Source: Conexibacter sp. S30A1
Lineage (GTDB): Bacteria > Actinomycetota > Thermoleophilia > Solirubrobacterales > Solirubrobacteraceae
DNA: 64,000 nt
Assembly (NCBI RefSeq): GCF_023330665.1
Contig: NZ_CP097127.1
Span: 2,294,001 to 2,358,000 of the forward strand
Direction of reading: 5' to 3'
The position numbers and the translations under genes are program-made. Every line of letters begins with the position of its first letter. Within the stretch, counting starts at the first letter, position 1. This document shows positions 8,263 to 16,519 of this stretch, in pieces. The notes beneath the pieces were generated by a model that saw only the letters and a list, made by a program, of their open reading frames with translations, did not search any database and had not been told where the DNA came from.

Positions 8263-9869
8263 TGGCAAGCGCGTCAATGCCGAGCGTAACCTTTCCACAC
8301 CGGTCGCTTACGCCTGCCGACGCCGTACGTGGCTTTTGGTTTGACGAGGTCCGCGAGACCGTTGAACGGTCGGCGGTCGGCGGACCACTGGCCGCCTCGA
8401 CAACCGCAGATGTCTGCATCGTCGGAGGCGGGTTCGTCGGGCTGTGGACGGCCATCGAGCTCAAACAGCGTCGACCAAATCTACGGGTGGTGCTGCTGGA
8501 GGCTGACGTCTGCGGTGGCGGCGCCAGCGGACGTAACGGTGGCTTCGTGATGACATGGTGGTCCAAATTCACCTCGCTAGTGAAGCTCTGCGGCTTCGAA
8601 GCCGCAGTCAGCCTGGCGCAACGTGCAGAAGCCGCGGTACGTGAGATCGGTGCCTTTTGCGAACAGCACCAGATCGACGCGGAATTCCGTCCGTGCGGCT
8701 GGCTATGGGCAGCAACTAACACCGAGCAGGTGGACGCTTGGTCAGCGACAGTCAAGGCATTAGCTGCGGCCGGGCTCGCGCCGTTCGAGCCGCTCTCGAG
8801 ACACGAAGTAGCAGCACTCAGCGGCTCCCCGGTGCACCTAGCTGGAGTGTTCGAACGCGCGGTCGCCACCGTGCACCCAGCGAAGCTCGCCCGAGGCCTC
8901 ACCGACGTTGCACGTGCGCTGGGTGTCGAGATTCATGAGCACACAGCAGTCAAGGAGATCCGATCCGGTGAAGCAGCGGAGGTCGTCACGAGCAGCGCCG
9001 TCGTACGCGCTGCGACGGCGGTCCTCGCCATGAACGCGTGGGCCTCGACGATTCCTGAGGTTGGTCGCGCACTTGTGGTGGTCTCAAGCGATGTCGTTGC
9101 GACCGCCCCAGTTCCGGACGACCTTGACGCCATCGGTTGGCGTGACGGACCAGCGGTCTCGGACTCACGACGCTTGGTAAATTACTATCGGACCGCGCGT
9201 GACGGGCGGATTGTCTTCGGGAAGGGTGGAGGCGCAGTCGCTCCGAGCGGCCGGCTAGGACGTCACTTTCACATATCGTCACCGCGGCAGAGCGAGGTAA
9301 CCGCGCAGATGCGTTACGTGTACCCGATGCTCTGGCAGGCACCAGTTGTGAGCGCTTGGCGCGGCCCCATCGACTACTCCGTAACAGGCCTACCGTTCTT
9401 CTGCAGACTGGACGGGCAACCCAACGTAATAGCGGCGGCCGGCTTCTCCGGCAACGGCGTGGGGCCCGCGAAATTGGCCGGTGAGCTCCTTGCACAGATG
9501 GCTATCGCGGGTGATGACGCGGGCCTGCCGCACGCGCTAACCCAAGCGCCAGCACCGGGGTTGCCACCGGAGCCGATCCGCTATCTCGGCGCGCGGCTCG
9601 TGCGGGCATCACTAGCGCGCAAGGAAGCCCGCGAAGACCTCGGAGGGCACGCCGGGCCGCTCACGAGCTACCTGGCGTCGCTGGATCCGACTAGCTTCGT
9701 CGATCGCGGCGAGATTGATCTCCCCAACCCGGCCCGAAACGACGGTGACGGCCAAGTCAGCCTTCACCCTAACTCGCCCAGCCACCCCAACGGGCGAGGC
9801 GTCGACGCAAGCGGCACACTCGATGGCTCGGCGCGGCAGTTACCAACTGTCAACGCCAGAAAGGAATAG
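8262..9869 (+). CDS. FAD-dependent amine oxidoreductase (PuuB/DAO-like)
   Basis: A 535-residue flavoprotein of the D-amino-acid-oxidase fold. The Rossmann dinucleotide motif is CIVGGGFVGLWTAIELKQR (about residues 48-66). It is followed by GGGASGRNGGFV, typical of gamma-glutamylputrescine oxidase and related amine oxidases. The C-terminal FAD segment is AAAGFSGNGVGPAKLAGELL. It would deaminate the imported amine to an aldehyde for the next gene product. The C-terminus extends about 45 residues beyond the usual end, with a low-complexity, hydrophilic sequence. No glutamate-amine ligase (PuuA) is in the window, so the substrate is open. Confidence 0.85.
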   Translation: MASASMPSVTFPHRSLTPADAVRGFWFDEVRETVERSAVGGPLAASTTADVCIVGGGFVGLWTAIELKQRRPNLRVVLLEADVCGGGASGRNGGFVMTWWSKFTSLVKLCGFEAAVSLAQRAEAAVREIGAFCEQHQIDAEFRPCGWLWAATNTEQVDAWSATVKALAAAGLAPFEPLSRHEVAALSGSPVHLAGVFERAVATVHPAKLARGLTDVARALGVEIHEHTAVKEIRSGEAAEVVTSSAVVRAATAVLAMNAWASTIPEVGRALVVVSSDVVATAPVPDDLDAIGWRDGPAVSDSRRLVNYYRTARDGRIVFGKGGGAVAPSGRLGRHFHISSPRQSEVTAQMRYVYPMLWQAPVVSAWRGPIDYSVTGLPFFCRLDGQPNVIAAAGFSGNGVGPAKLAGELLAQMAIAGDDAGLPHALTQAPAPGLPPEPIRYLGARLVRASLARKEAREDLGGHAGPLTSYLASLDPTSFVDRGEIDLPNPARNDGDGQVSLHPNSPSHPNGRGVDASGTLDGSARQLPTVNARKE

Positions 9870-9871
9870 TT

Positions 9872-11350
9872 ATGACCACAGTACAAGGCACGCTCTCTCG
9901 ATCGCTAATCGGGGGCAGCTGGACTGATGGCCACGGCGAGATGATGCACGTGCGATCTGGGTGGTCAGGTACACCGATTACAGATATAGCGACCTGCACC
10001 GAGGCAGACGTCCGGCACGCAGTCCAGGTAGCCGAGGCAGCGCAGCCCGCGTGGGCGGCATTAGCGTTGGTAGATCGGGTTGAGATATTGCGTGAGTTGA
10101 ACCGCGTGATCGCCGCCAACACCGAGGAGATCGCCCAGATGATCACACTCGAGACCGGCAAGACGATCTCTGAGACACGCGAAGAGATCCTCGAGTACAG
10201 CGCGCCCGCCTACCAGAAAGCTGCCGAGGAAGCGCTTCGCCATCGCGGGCTCTCGTTGCCATCAACGCAGGAGCGCTCCAACAACAAGCGCTTGGTGCTG
10301 ACCCACCGGCCGGTCGGCGTGGTCGCGGTGATCAGCCCCTATAACTTCCCTACGGACATCGCGTCGATCGGCATTGCCCATGCACTTGCAGTCGGTAACA
10401 CCGTCGTCTGGAAGCCTTCGGAGTGGACGCCCGTAAGCTGCGCCATGGTGGCTGCCCTGTTCGCTGAAGCGGGAGTTCCCGACGGTGTTCTGAACCTCAT
10501 TCAGGGGAAAGGTGAGACCGGAGCCGCGCTGGTGCGTGATCCAGGTGTAGACGCGATCTTCTTCACTGGGTCGACCGCTACTGGCGAGCGCATCGCCCGC
10601 GAGGCTGGACTGAAGAAGACGCTCCTTGAACTCGGTGGCGACGGCCCACAAATAGTCCTTGCGGACGCGGACGTCGAAGCCGCCGTTGATGGTGCCATGC
10701 TCGGCTGCTTCTACCTTGCCGGCCAAGTCTGCACCTCTGCCGAGCGGATTCTCGTACATGAAAGCGTCCACGATGAGTTCGTCTCGTTGCTCTCGGCCCG
10801 TATGGCGACACTTAGGGTGGGCGACCCCACTGATGAGGCGACGGAGATGGGTCCGCTGTGCAATGAGGGCACGCTGGCCCGTGTGCGAGCGCACGTACAA
10901 GATGCGCGTGATCGTGGTGCGGAGGTCAGGCAGTTCGGCGAGGAGGACGGCCTCTTCTATCCGCCCACGCTACTAGTCGGTGTGACCCCGGACATGGAGA
11001 TCGCGCGCGCCGAGACCTTTGGGCCGGTGGCACCAGTCATCAAGGTAGCGAGCACTGAGGAAGCTGTCGCGATCGCCAACAGCTCGGAGCTGGGCCTGAC
11101 CGCTTCGGTCTACACGCGCGACCTCGCGACTGCCTGGCGCGTCGGCGAAGCTTTGCAGCACGGAACCGTCAACATCAACGAGAGCACCAACTACTGGGAT
11201 CAGCTAGCCCCCTTTGGCGGAACTGGCAAGAGCGGGAACGCCCGCGAGCTCTCACAATGGTTCTTCGGCACGTTCACGGAGACCAAGCTCTTGAACTTCG
11301 ACCTCAACGATCAACCGCGCGGGGACCGACGCGTTATGCGACAGGCCTGA
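9872..11350 (+). CDS. NAD(P)-dependent aldehyde dehydrogenase
   Basis: A 492-residue aldehyde dehydrogenase. Catalytic Cys lies in GQVCTSAERI and the general-base Glu in LLELGGDGPQ. Cofactor and structure motifs include ISPYNFP, KPSEWTP and FTGSTATGERIA. It begins 2 bases after the FAD oxidase, with aaagga just upstream of ATG 9872. It should oxidise the aldehyde released by that oxidase to a carboxylate (for example a 4-aminobutyraldehyde or semialdehyde type substrate). Assignment to the family is certain; the substrate is inferred from the operon. Confidence 0.93.
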   Translation: MTTVQGTLSRSLIGGSWTDGHGEMMHVRSGWSGTPITDIATCTEADVRHAVQVAEAAQPAWAALALVDRVEILRELNRVIAANTEEIAQMITLETGKTISETREEILEYSAPAYQKAAEEALRHRGLSLPSTQERSNNKRLVLTHRPVGVVAVISPYNFPTDIASIGIAHALAVGNTVVWKPSEWTPVSCAMVAALFAEAGVPDGVLNLIQGKGETGAALVRDPGVDAIFFTGSTATGERIAREAGLKKTLLELGGDGPQIVLADADVEAAVDGAMLGCFYLAGQVCTSAERILVHESVHDEFVSLLSARMATLRVGDPTDEATEMGPLCNEGTLARVRAHVQDARDRGAEVRQFGEEDGLFYPPTLLVGVTPDMEIARAETFGPVAPVIKVASTEEAVAIANSSELGLTASVYTRDLATAWRVGEALQHGTVNINESTNYWDQLAPFGGTGKSGNARELSQWFFGTFTETKLLNFDLNDQPRGDRRVMRQA

Positions 11351-11604
11351 CGCGTCTCGCATAACGGCTGAGAGCGTCTAGCCGATTGGGCAGTACGGTG
11401 AGCAGTGACCGCGGCACTTTCGGTACCGGTGCTGACTGGATGGACGGCGGCGACGCGAGCGGGCACCGAACGGCGAATCAGACGTTCAACCGGCTGGACG
11501 GCAATAGTCTGTTATCGACTAAGCCAGCCTTCAGGAAGATCTGGGCCCGAGGAGCTACGCAGTTCTGCCGATAATTGGCTGGTATCGTCGCGGAAGATAT
11601 CCCA

Positions 11605-13104
11605 GTGCCGTTGACGATCGAGCAGCTGACGCGTATCCCGTACCTGCAGACGTGGATCCACGCAGGTGCATCTGGTGCTGAGAACGTTATCGAGTGGGCC
11701 CACAGCATTGAGTTGCCACGCCCTTGGGAGTGGCTTGAGCGGGGCGATCTGCTAATGACGGTTGGCCTCGGGATCCCGAGCGACCCAGCGGCACAGGTGG
11801 ACTACATACGTAAGCTGGCGGGGATTGGCGTCAGTGGTGTGACAATCGGCCACGAGATGCAGGCGCCGCCGCTCAGCGATGAGATGATCGAGGCAGCGGA
11901 ACAACTTGCGTTTCCAATTTGCTTCACGGCATACGCGGTTCCCTTCGTTCAGATCAGTCGCACGATCGCCGCTGCTGGCCGCGAAGACTACGCCCGGATT
12001 CTGGGTGTGACCAGGATCTACGAGCAGGCGCGGATGGCGGCTGCCCGTAACGCGACCACGGCGGGCCTGCTCAACGAGCTTGAATCCGAGTTGCAATGCG
12101 ATCTGTTCGCATTCGCGAATGAGGACGGCGGGTTACTGGCTTCCGGTTCACCAGATCCGAGTCCAGCGACAGTCGCGGACATCAGTGAAGCGGTCCGTGC
12201 CAGCGGCGAGCAGCAGCCCGGACTGCGCCGGGTCCAGGTTGGCGGGCGAGAAGCGTGCATAATCCCGATTCCTGCGCAGCGCAGCGTATCGTTGGTGGCC
12301 GTCTCACGCGGAAGCCAGCTGCCCGCGTTCGCAATGCTCCAGCACGTTGCGACGCTCACCGCGCTTGAGCTGCAGCGGCTGTGGGCACAGCGGGAGCAGG
12401 CCCGTCGTCGCGGTAGCGAGCTGCTAGCCCACATCCTCGATAACCGCATCGCGCGATCTGTGGCAGTGGCGCGGCTGGACACACACGGGCTTGCCGACGG
12501 TCCCTACCGATTACTGGTGGCCCTGCTGCGCGAAGAAGAGCTGCATTGGGCCGAGCACCTCCACCACCGGCTAGCGGAGCGCGACGTCGCGCATCTGCTT
12601 TTGCGACGCGACAATATCCTCCACGCGCTGATCTGCGACGCCGACACCATCTTCGACACCGTCGCCTCGTTGTTTCCGCTGAACGCCATTATTGGGGTGA
12701 GTGCACCGTTCAGGGATCTCGACTCCGTGCAGGGCGCAGCGCGCGAGGCGCGGTGGGCGCTTGACAGCGCCAAAGCGGACGGGCGGCGCATAGTCCGGTA
12801 CGGGGATCGAAGTGCCCTGTTTTACCCCCGCTCGGTCACAGAGGCGCAAGAGATGGTGGATTCCGTGCTGGGCGCTGTGCTCGCATGGGACACTCGCCAT
12901 GACAGCAATCTGATCGAGTCACTACAGGTGTTCTTGGACTGTAACCGGGCATGGCAGCGCGCATCCACTGAGCTGCACGTGCACAAGCAGACACTTGTCT
13001 ACAGGATGCACAGGATCGAACAGCTCACCAGCCGCAAGCTCAACAACACTGCGGACGTAAGTCAGCTATGGCTTGCCCTCCAAGCTCTCAAGATGATTGC
13101 CTGA
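11605..13104 (+). CDS. PucR-family transcriptional regulator
   Basis: A 499-residue regulator. The N-terminal PucR purine-catabolism-type domain (LTIEQLTRIPYLQTWIHAGA ... ERGDLLMTVGLGI) is followed by a GGDEF-like middle domain. The C-terminal PucR helix-turn-helix reads FLDCNRAWQRASTELHVHKQ with TLVYRMHRIEQL. GTG 11605 is preferred because ggaag precedes it by 8 bases; TTG 11575 is also in frame and would add ten residues. It lies 254 bases after the aldehyde dehydrogenase, same strand, and likely controls the amine operon, as PucR-type regulators commonly sit beside the amine or purine catabolism genes they control. Confidence 0.9.
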   Translation: MPLTIEQLTRIPYLQTWIHAGASGAENVIEWAHSIELPRPWEWLERGDLLMTVGLGIPSDPAAQVDYIRKLAGIGVSGVTIGHEMQAPPLSDEMIEAAEQLAFPICFTAYAVPFVQISRTIAAAGREDYARILGVTRIYEQARMAAARNATTAGLLNELESELQCDLFAFANEDGGLLASGSPDPSPATVADISEAVRASGEQQPGLRRVQVGGREACIIPIPAQRSVSLVAVSRGSQLPAFAMLQHVATLTALELQRLWAQREQARRRGSELLAHILDNRIARSVAVARLDTHGLADGPYRLLVALLREEELHWAEHLHHRLAERDVAHLLLRRDNILHALICDADTIFDTVASLFPLNAIIGVSAPFRDLDSVQGAAREARWALDSAKADGRRIVRYGDRSALFYPRSVTEAQEMVDSVLGAVLAWDTRHDSNLIESLQVFLDCNRAWQRASTELHVHKQTLVYRMHRIEQLTSRKLNNTADVSQLWLALQALKMIA

Positions 13105-13408
13105 TCAGCCGAGCGAAGGGCTCCCCGTCCTCACCCACTTGGGCATCGATCGATCTCACCGTACCGCTCGATGCCGATCGAACTGAGCGACTCCGCCGCT
13201 CTGGCGAAACCGACGCCCGTCGCGGCACCGACCCACCGTGCCCGAGCCCCGCGCCGCAGCTGACCCAGCGACGCGCAGTAGCGGATCCTCGCCGAGCAGG
13301 GTTCCGGCCGCGGCCCGGACCATCTGACCGCGAGGACTGCACAGCTGGCGTGATCGCCAGGCACCCAAGGCGAGCCGACGCGATGTCCTGAGCAGGTAGT
13401 CTGGCCCG
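13105..13408. other. Gene-free stretch
   Basis: About 300 bases between the PucR regulator and the DUF6998-like gene. No supported feature; overlapping antisense frames have no recognisable content. Confidence 0.45.
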
Positions 13409-13891
13409 ATGCCTTACGAGCCGGCGGATAGGTCTGTGCCAGAGCTGTTGCGGGATTGGGCGGCGATCATGCGGGAGCTTCGCAGCAAGGGCATTATCCG
13501 CACCAACAACAATCCGGTTGGCGACATCGCCGAGGCGATTGTCGCGGAGCACTACGGGGGCGAGCGTGGTTCGTTCGCACAGGCAGGCTGGGATGTCAAG
13601 ACCGAGCACGAGTACCTCCAGGTCAAGGCGATGCGGCAGGTGCCGGGTGCGAAGCGCCGGACTCTCAGCCCGATCCGCGACTCCAACTACACGGCGGTCG
13701 TGATCGTCATCTTCGACGAGGACTTTGTAGTGACCGAAGGCCTGCGGATGAGCAGAACTCTGGTTGAAGCACTCTTCCCTCATCGGGCTCACGTCAACGG
13801 ACGGGTGATAACCGTCACCCAAGCGTTGCGGGAGCATCGAGACGTGGAGAAGCTTGACCTGTCGGCGGCCGCCCAGCGCATTGGCACATAG
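13409..13891 (+). CDS. DUF6998-like protein (possible restriction-fold)
   Basis: A 160-residue protein. The arrangement NPVGDIAEAIVAEHYGGERG, then GWDVKTEHEYLQVKAMRQ and TAVVIVIFDEDFVV, matches small DUF6998-type proteins. Their invariant Glu/Asp...QxK pattern resembles a PD-(D/E)XK nuclease core. It is convergent with drmC, whose stop is 37 bases away. Such proteins often lie next to restriction and defence genes. No activity is proven by sequence, and I infer only that it may be a defence accessory. Confidence 0.65.
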   Translation: MPYEPADRSVPELLRDWAAIMRELRSKGIIRTNNNPVGDIAEAIVAEHYGGERGSFAQAGWDVKTEHEYLQVKAMRQVPGAKRRTLSPIRDSNYTAVVIVIFDEDFVVTEGLRMSRTLVEALFPHRAHVNGRVITVTQALREHRDVEKLDLSAAAQRIGT

Positions 13892-13928
13892 CCAGCGGAG
13901 GGTCTGGCCGGCCAACTCGGCGAGCCTG

Positions 13929-14675
13929 TCAGGCCGGCGCCAGAACGCCTGACCGCATCAGTCCGCGGATGTGGGACTCAAGCGCGGCGGCGACTCCGGG
14001 GTCGGCGACGGCGAGGCCGACCTCAAGGTTGGCGCTCAGGGCCTGCTGGGTGAGGTTGGCGGAGCCGATCAGGGCGCGCTGGCCGTCGATCACGAGCAGC
14101 TTGGCGTGCAGGACCCCGCCGCCTTCGCGTTGCTCAGCGGGCCAGCGCCAGCGCGTGATCCCATCGATCGTGGCGAAGGCGTGGTCGTAGCCGCGGTAGC
14201 GACCGTCGCTGTCCTGGCTGTTCTCGAACACGACATCGACCTGGCAGCCGCGTGCGACGGCGGCGCGCAGGTCAGCGGCGACCGTGGGGAGCGTGTGGGC
14301 GGCGAAGCTGACCAGCAGGATGCGGTCCTCGGCCCGGGCGAGCAGCTCGTGGAGCACCGCGGCGGTCAGGCGCTGCTCGCCGAGCGCGCCCGGTCCGGTC
14401 CAGACAGGCCGGGGGCGGTTGTGCTGGGACTGGCGGCGGGCGCCGGCACCGACACGCAGCGCGAGCGCGACACCGGCGCCGGTGATCGCAGGGTCAGCGT
14501 CCCAGGCGGCGGTGAGCTCACGCACTGCATCAAGCGCGGCGGGCGAGGCGCCGGCCAGGGCGGTCGCGCAGACGGGGCTGGGGCGCGCAAGCGGCTCGCA
14601 GGCGCCCGCGAGCGTGGCGAGCTGGACGTCGCTCAAACGGCAAAGCACGGTGTCAAGCGCGGCGGCGACGCTCAC
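13929..14675 (-). CDS. drmC: DISARM protein DrmC (phospholipase D-like)
   Basis: A 248-residue PLD-superfamily protein. The HKD motif appears as LHAKLLVIDGQRALIGSANL near residue 190 (His, Lys four-residue spacing to Asp, then GSxN). A Gly/Ala-rich helical N-terminus of about 90 residues precedes it. DrmC is the PLD member of DISARM and was reported dispensable for protection in the original study of the system. Its GTG start overlaps the drmB stop (GTGA at 14675-14672), so it is the last gene of the operon. Confidence 0.85.
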   Translation of the reverse strand: MSVAAALDTVLCRLSDVQLATLAGACEPLARPSPVCATALAGASPAALDAVRELTAAWDADPAITGAGVALALRVGAGARRQSQHNRPRPVWTGPGALGEQRLTAAVLHELLARAEDRILLVSFAAHTLPTVAADLRAAVARGCQVDVVFENSQDSDGRYRGYDHAFATIDGITRWRWPAEQREGGGVLHAKLLVIDGQRALIGSANLTQQALSANLEVGLAVADPGVAAALESHIRGLMRSGVLAPA

Positions 14676-16519
14676 AAATCAAGTGCCCCGAAGTAGGCGC
14701 TATCACGCCCGACGTCACGGTCTGAGAGGGTCTCAATGAGCGTGCCGCGGTCAAGGAAGCGGTTGCCGCGCTCACACGATGTCTCGGAGGCGAACTGGCA
14801 GGCATGACAGGCGGCCACGTGAACGGACCCGTCGATGCGGGGGTCGTGCTCGGAGCACAGCGGATCGGAGGAGCAGAGCTTGGCGCGCTCCAGCGCGTGG
14901 CGCACGAGGGGTCCAAGCTGGTCGGGTTCGCCGAGTGAGACCAGGCCGCCGAGCGTGCCCTCGCTGTCAGGCGCGGAGGTGTAGAGCAGCACGCCCGCCA
15001 TCGCCTCGGTGCCAGCAGCCTCGCTGTCGGGGCTGGTTGCGTAGATGCGCTCGCGGATCGAGGATGCGGTGTAGCCGCATTCGAGCGCGAGCTCACGCAG
15101 CAGCGCGTGCGCGAAGCTGTGCAGCAACACATAGCGCTCACCGGGCCATGACTCCTCAGGATCAAGGCCACGGCGCGCACGCCAGGCACGGTGGCCGTCG
15201 TGCAGCACGTCCGCGATCCCCGAGGAGCGGTAGCGCTGCTCCCAGGCGAGCACCCGGTCCTCGGCAAAGCGGATGAAAATGCCTTCGCCGCGCACCTCGC
15301 TGCAGGGCAGCCAACGTGGCGCCCCGCGCGTCAGCGCGACGATCCGGCCGCCGCCGCTGCCGAGCTCGTCGGGGGCGTTGATGCGCGTGAAGCCGCGCAG
15401 CGCGCTGACCTCGCGCAGCCGCTCAACCAGCACAACGTCGCTGATCAGCCCGGCAAGCGCCGTGGGAGCGCCGACGGGGCGCAGCTTGAAGTCGGGCTGC
15501 TCGGGCACGGCGTCTGCGGCGGTCAGCACCCGCCACTCCGGTGTGAGCAGATCAGCCGCATCACCAGCACCCTCAACCCCCTCGCGGCGTGCGCGCACCG
15601 CCGCGCCGACAGCGGCGATGCCGAGTCGGTCGCGCAGCCCGCGCAGGCGGCGAAGCTCCGGGTTGGTGGTCAGGGTCACGTCGAGGAACTGCTCGCCGTC
15701 GGGCAGCAGGCCGACGATCGCCCAGGCGTCGTCGACCGCCTGCGCCAGCTCACCGGCGGCGGACGGGATCGAAAGCGCCGAGCTGAGCACCGGAAACCAG
15801 GCGTTGCTGGCGCCGAGCAGCAGCGTGACCGGCTCCTGATCGCAGCGCTCGGCGACACCGAGGTGCGGGTGGCGTCCACGACAGCGTGGCGGCAGAAAGG
15901 TCTTAGCGTCCTGACCGAACGCCTGTGAGAGCCGGCGGCGGCGACCGCACTGATCGCACTCGAGCTGCACGTCACCGGGGCGCCCGCCGGTCCCGAGCTC
16001 GCGCAGCTTGAGCGTGCCTGCACAGGCGATGGGGCCGTGCAGGAACTCAACCCACGGGAAGTCGTCGATGTGGCCGTTCTGGCAGGCCATCAGGTAGCGG
16101 GCGGGAAACGCCGTCGGGGGTCTGCCGGCCCGGGCGCGCGGGCAGCCGTCGTGCACATAGCGGGTGCGCTCCGGACGCCAAGCGTCCTCACGGAGCGTGA
16201 AGACGCCGCTGTCGATCGCGGCCAGCCGGCTACAGACCGGGCAGCGCAACCAGCGCGGAAAAGGCGAGACAGGCACGCCGGAGCTGTCACCGTCGGGCAC
16301 CACCGGCGGGGTGAGCAGCTGCTCGACCTGCGGCCCGAGCGCCGCGCGCACAGCCGCGAGCAGGCGCGGCTCAGAGACCGGCTCACCGAGCGCCCGCGGC
16401 CAGTCATCGAGGCCCAGCACGAGCGTCGTCAGCTCCGGCAGCTCAACGGTCGCACCGACACCGTAGGTGTGCATCAGCTGGCTGGGGCGCAGGTCCCCGA
16501 CATGGCTTCGGTCCCTCAC
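14672..16519 (-). CDS. drmB: DISARM protein DrmB (DUF1998)
   Basis: A 615-residue protein with the DUF1998 C-terminus. It shows VLLHSFAHALLRELALECGY, GVLLYTSAPDSEGTLGGLV, and a Cys cluster (CSSDPLCSEH..., CHACQFASETSCERGNRF) likely to bind zinc. N-terminal paired Cys (RCPVCSRL, LECDQCGRRRR) suggest further metal sites. The start is GTG 16519, which overlaps the drmA stop (GTGA) and gives the family N-terminus VRDRSHVGDLRPSQLMHTYG; a longer frame reaches 16570 inside drmA. DrmB forms a complex with DrmA and is required for DISARM function. Confidence 0.92.
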   Translation of the reverse strand: MRDRSHVGDLRPSQLMHTYGVGATVELPELTTLVLGLDDWPRALGEPVSEPRLLAAVRAALGPQVEQLLTPPVVPDGDSSGVPVSPFPRWLRCPVCSRLAAIDSGVFTLREDAWRPERTRYVHDGCPRARAGRPPTAFPARYLMACQNGHIDDFPWVEFLHGPIACAGTLKLRELGTGGRPGDVQLECDQCGRRRRLSQAFGQDAKTFLPPRCRGRHPHLGVAERCDQEPVTLLLGASNAWFPVLSSALSIPSAAGELAQAVDDAWAIVGLLPDGEQFLDVTLTTNPELRRLRGLRDRLGIAAVGAAVRARREGVEGAGDAADLLTPEWRVLTAADAVPEQPDFKLRPVGAPTALAGLISDVVLVERLREVSALRGFTRINAPDELGSGGGRIVALTRGAPRWLPCSEVRGEGIFIRFAEDRVLAWEQRYRSSGIADVLHDGHRAWRARRGLDPEESWPGERYVLLHSFAHALLRELALECGYTASSIRERIYATSPDSEAAGTEAMAGVLLYTSAPDSEGTLGGLVSLGEPDQLGPLVRHALERAKLCSSDPLCSEHDPRIDGSVHVAACHACQFASETSCERGNRFLDRGTLIETLSDRDVGRDSAYFGALDL

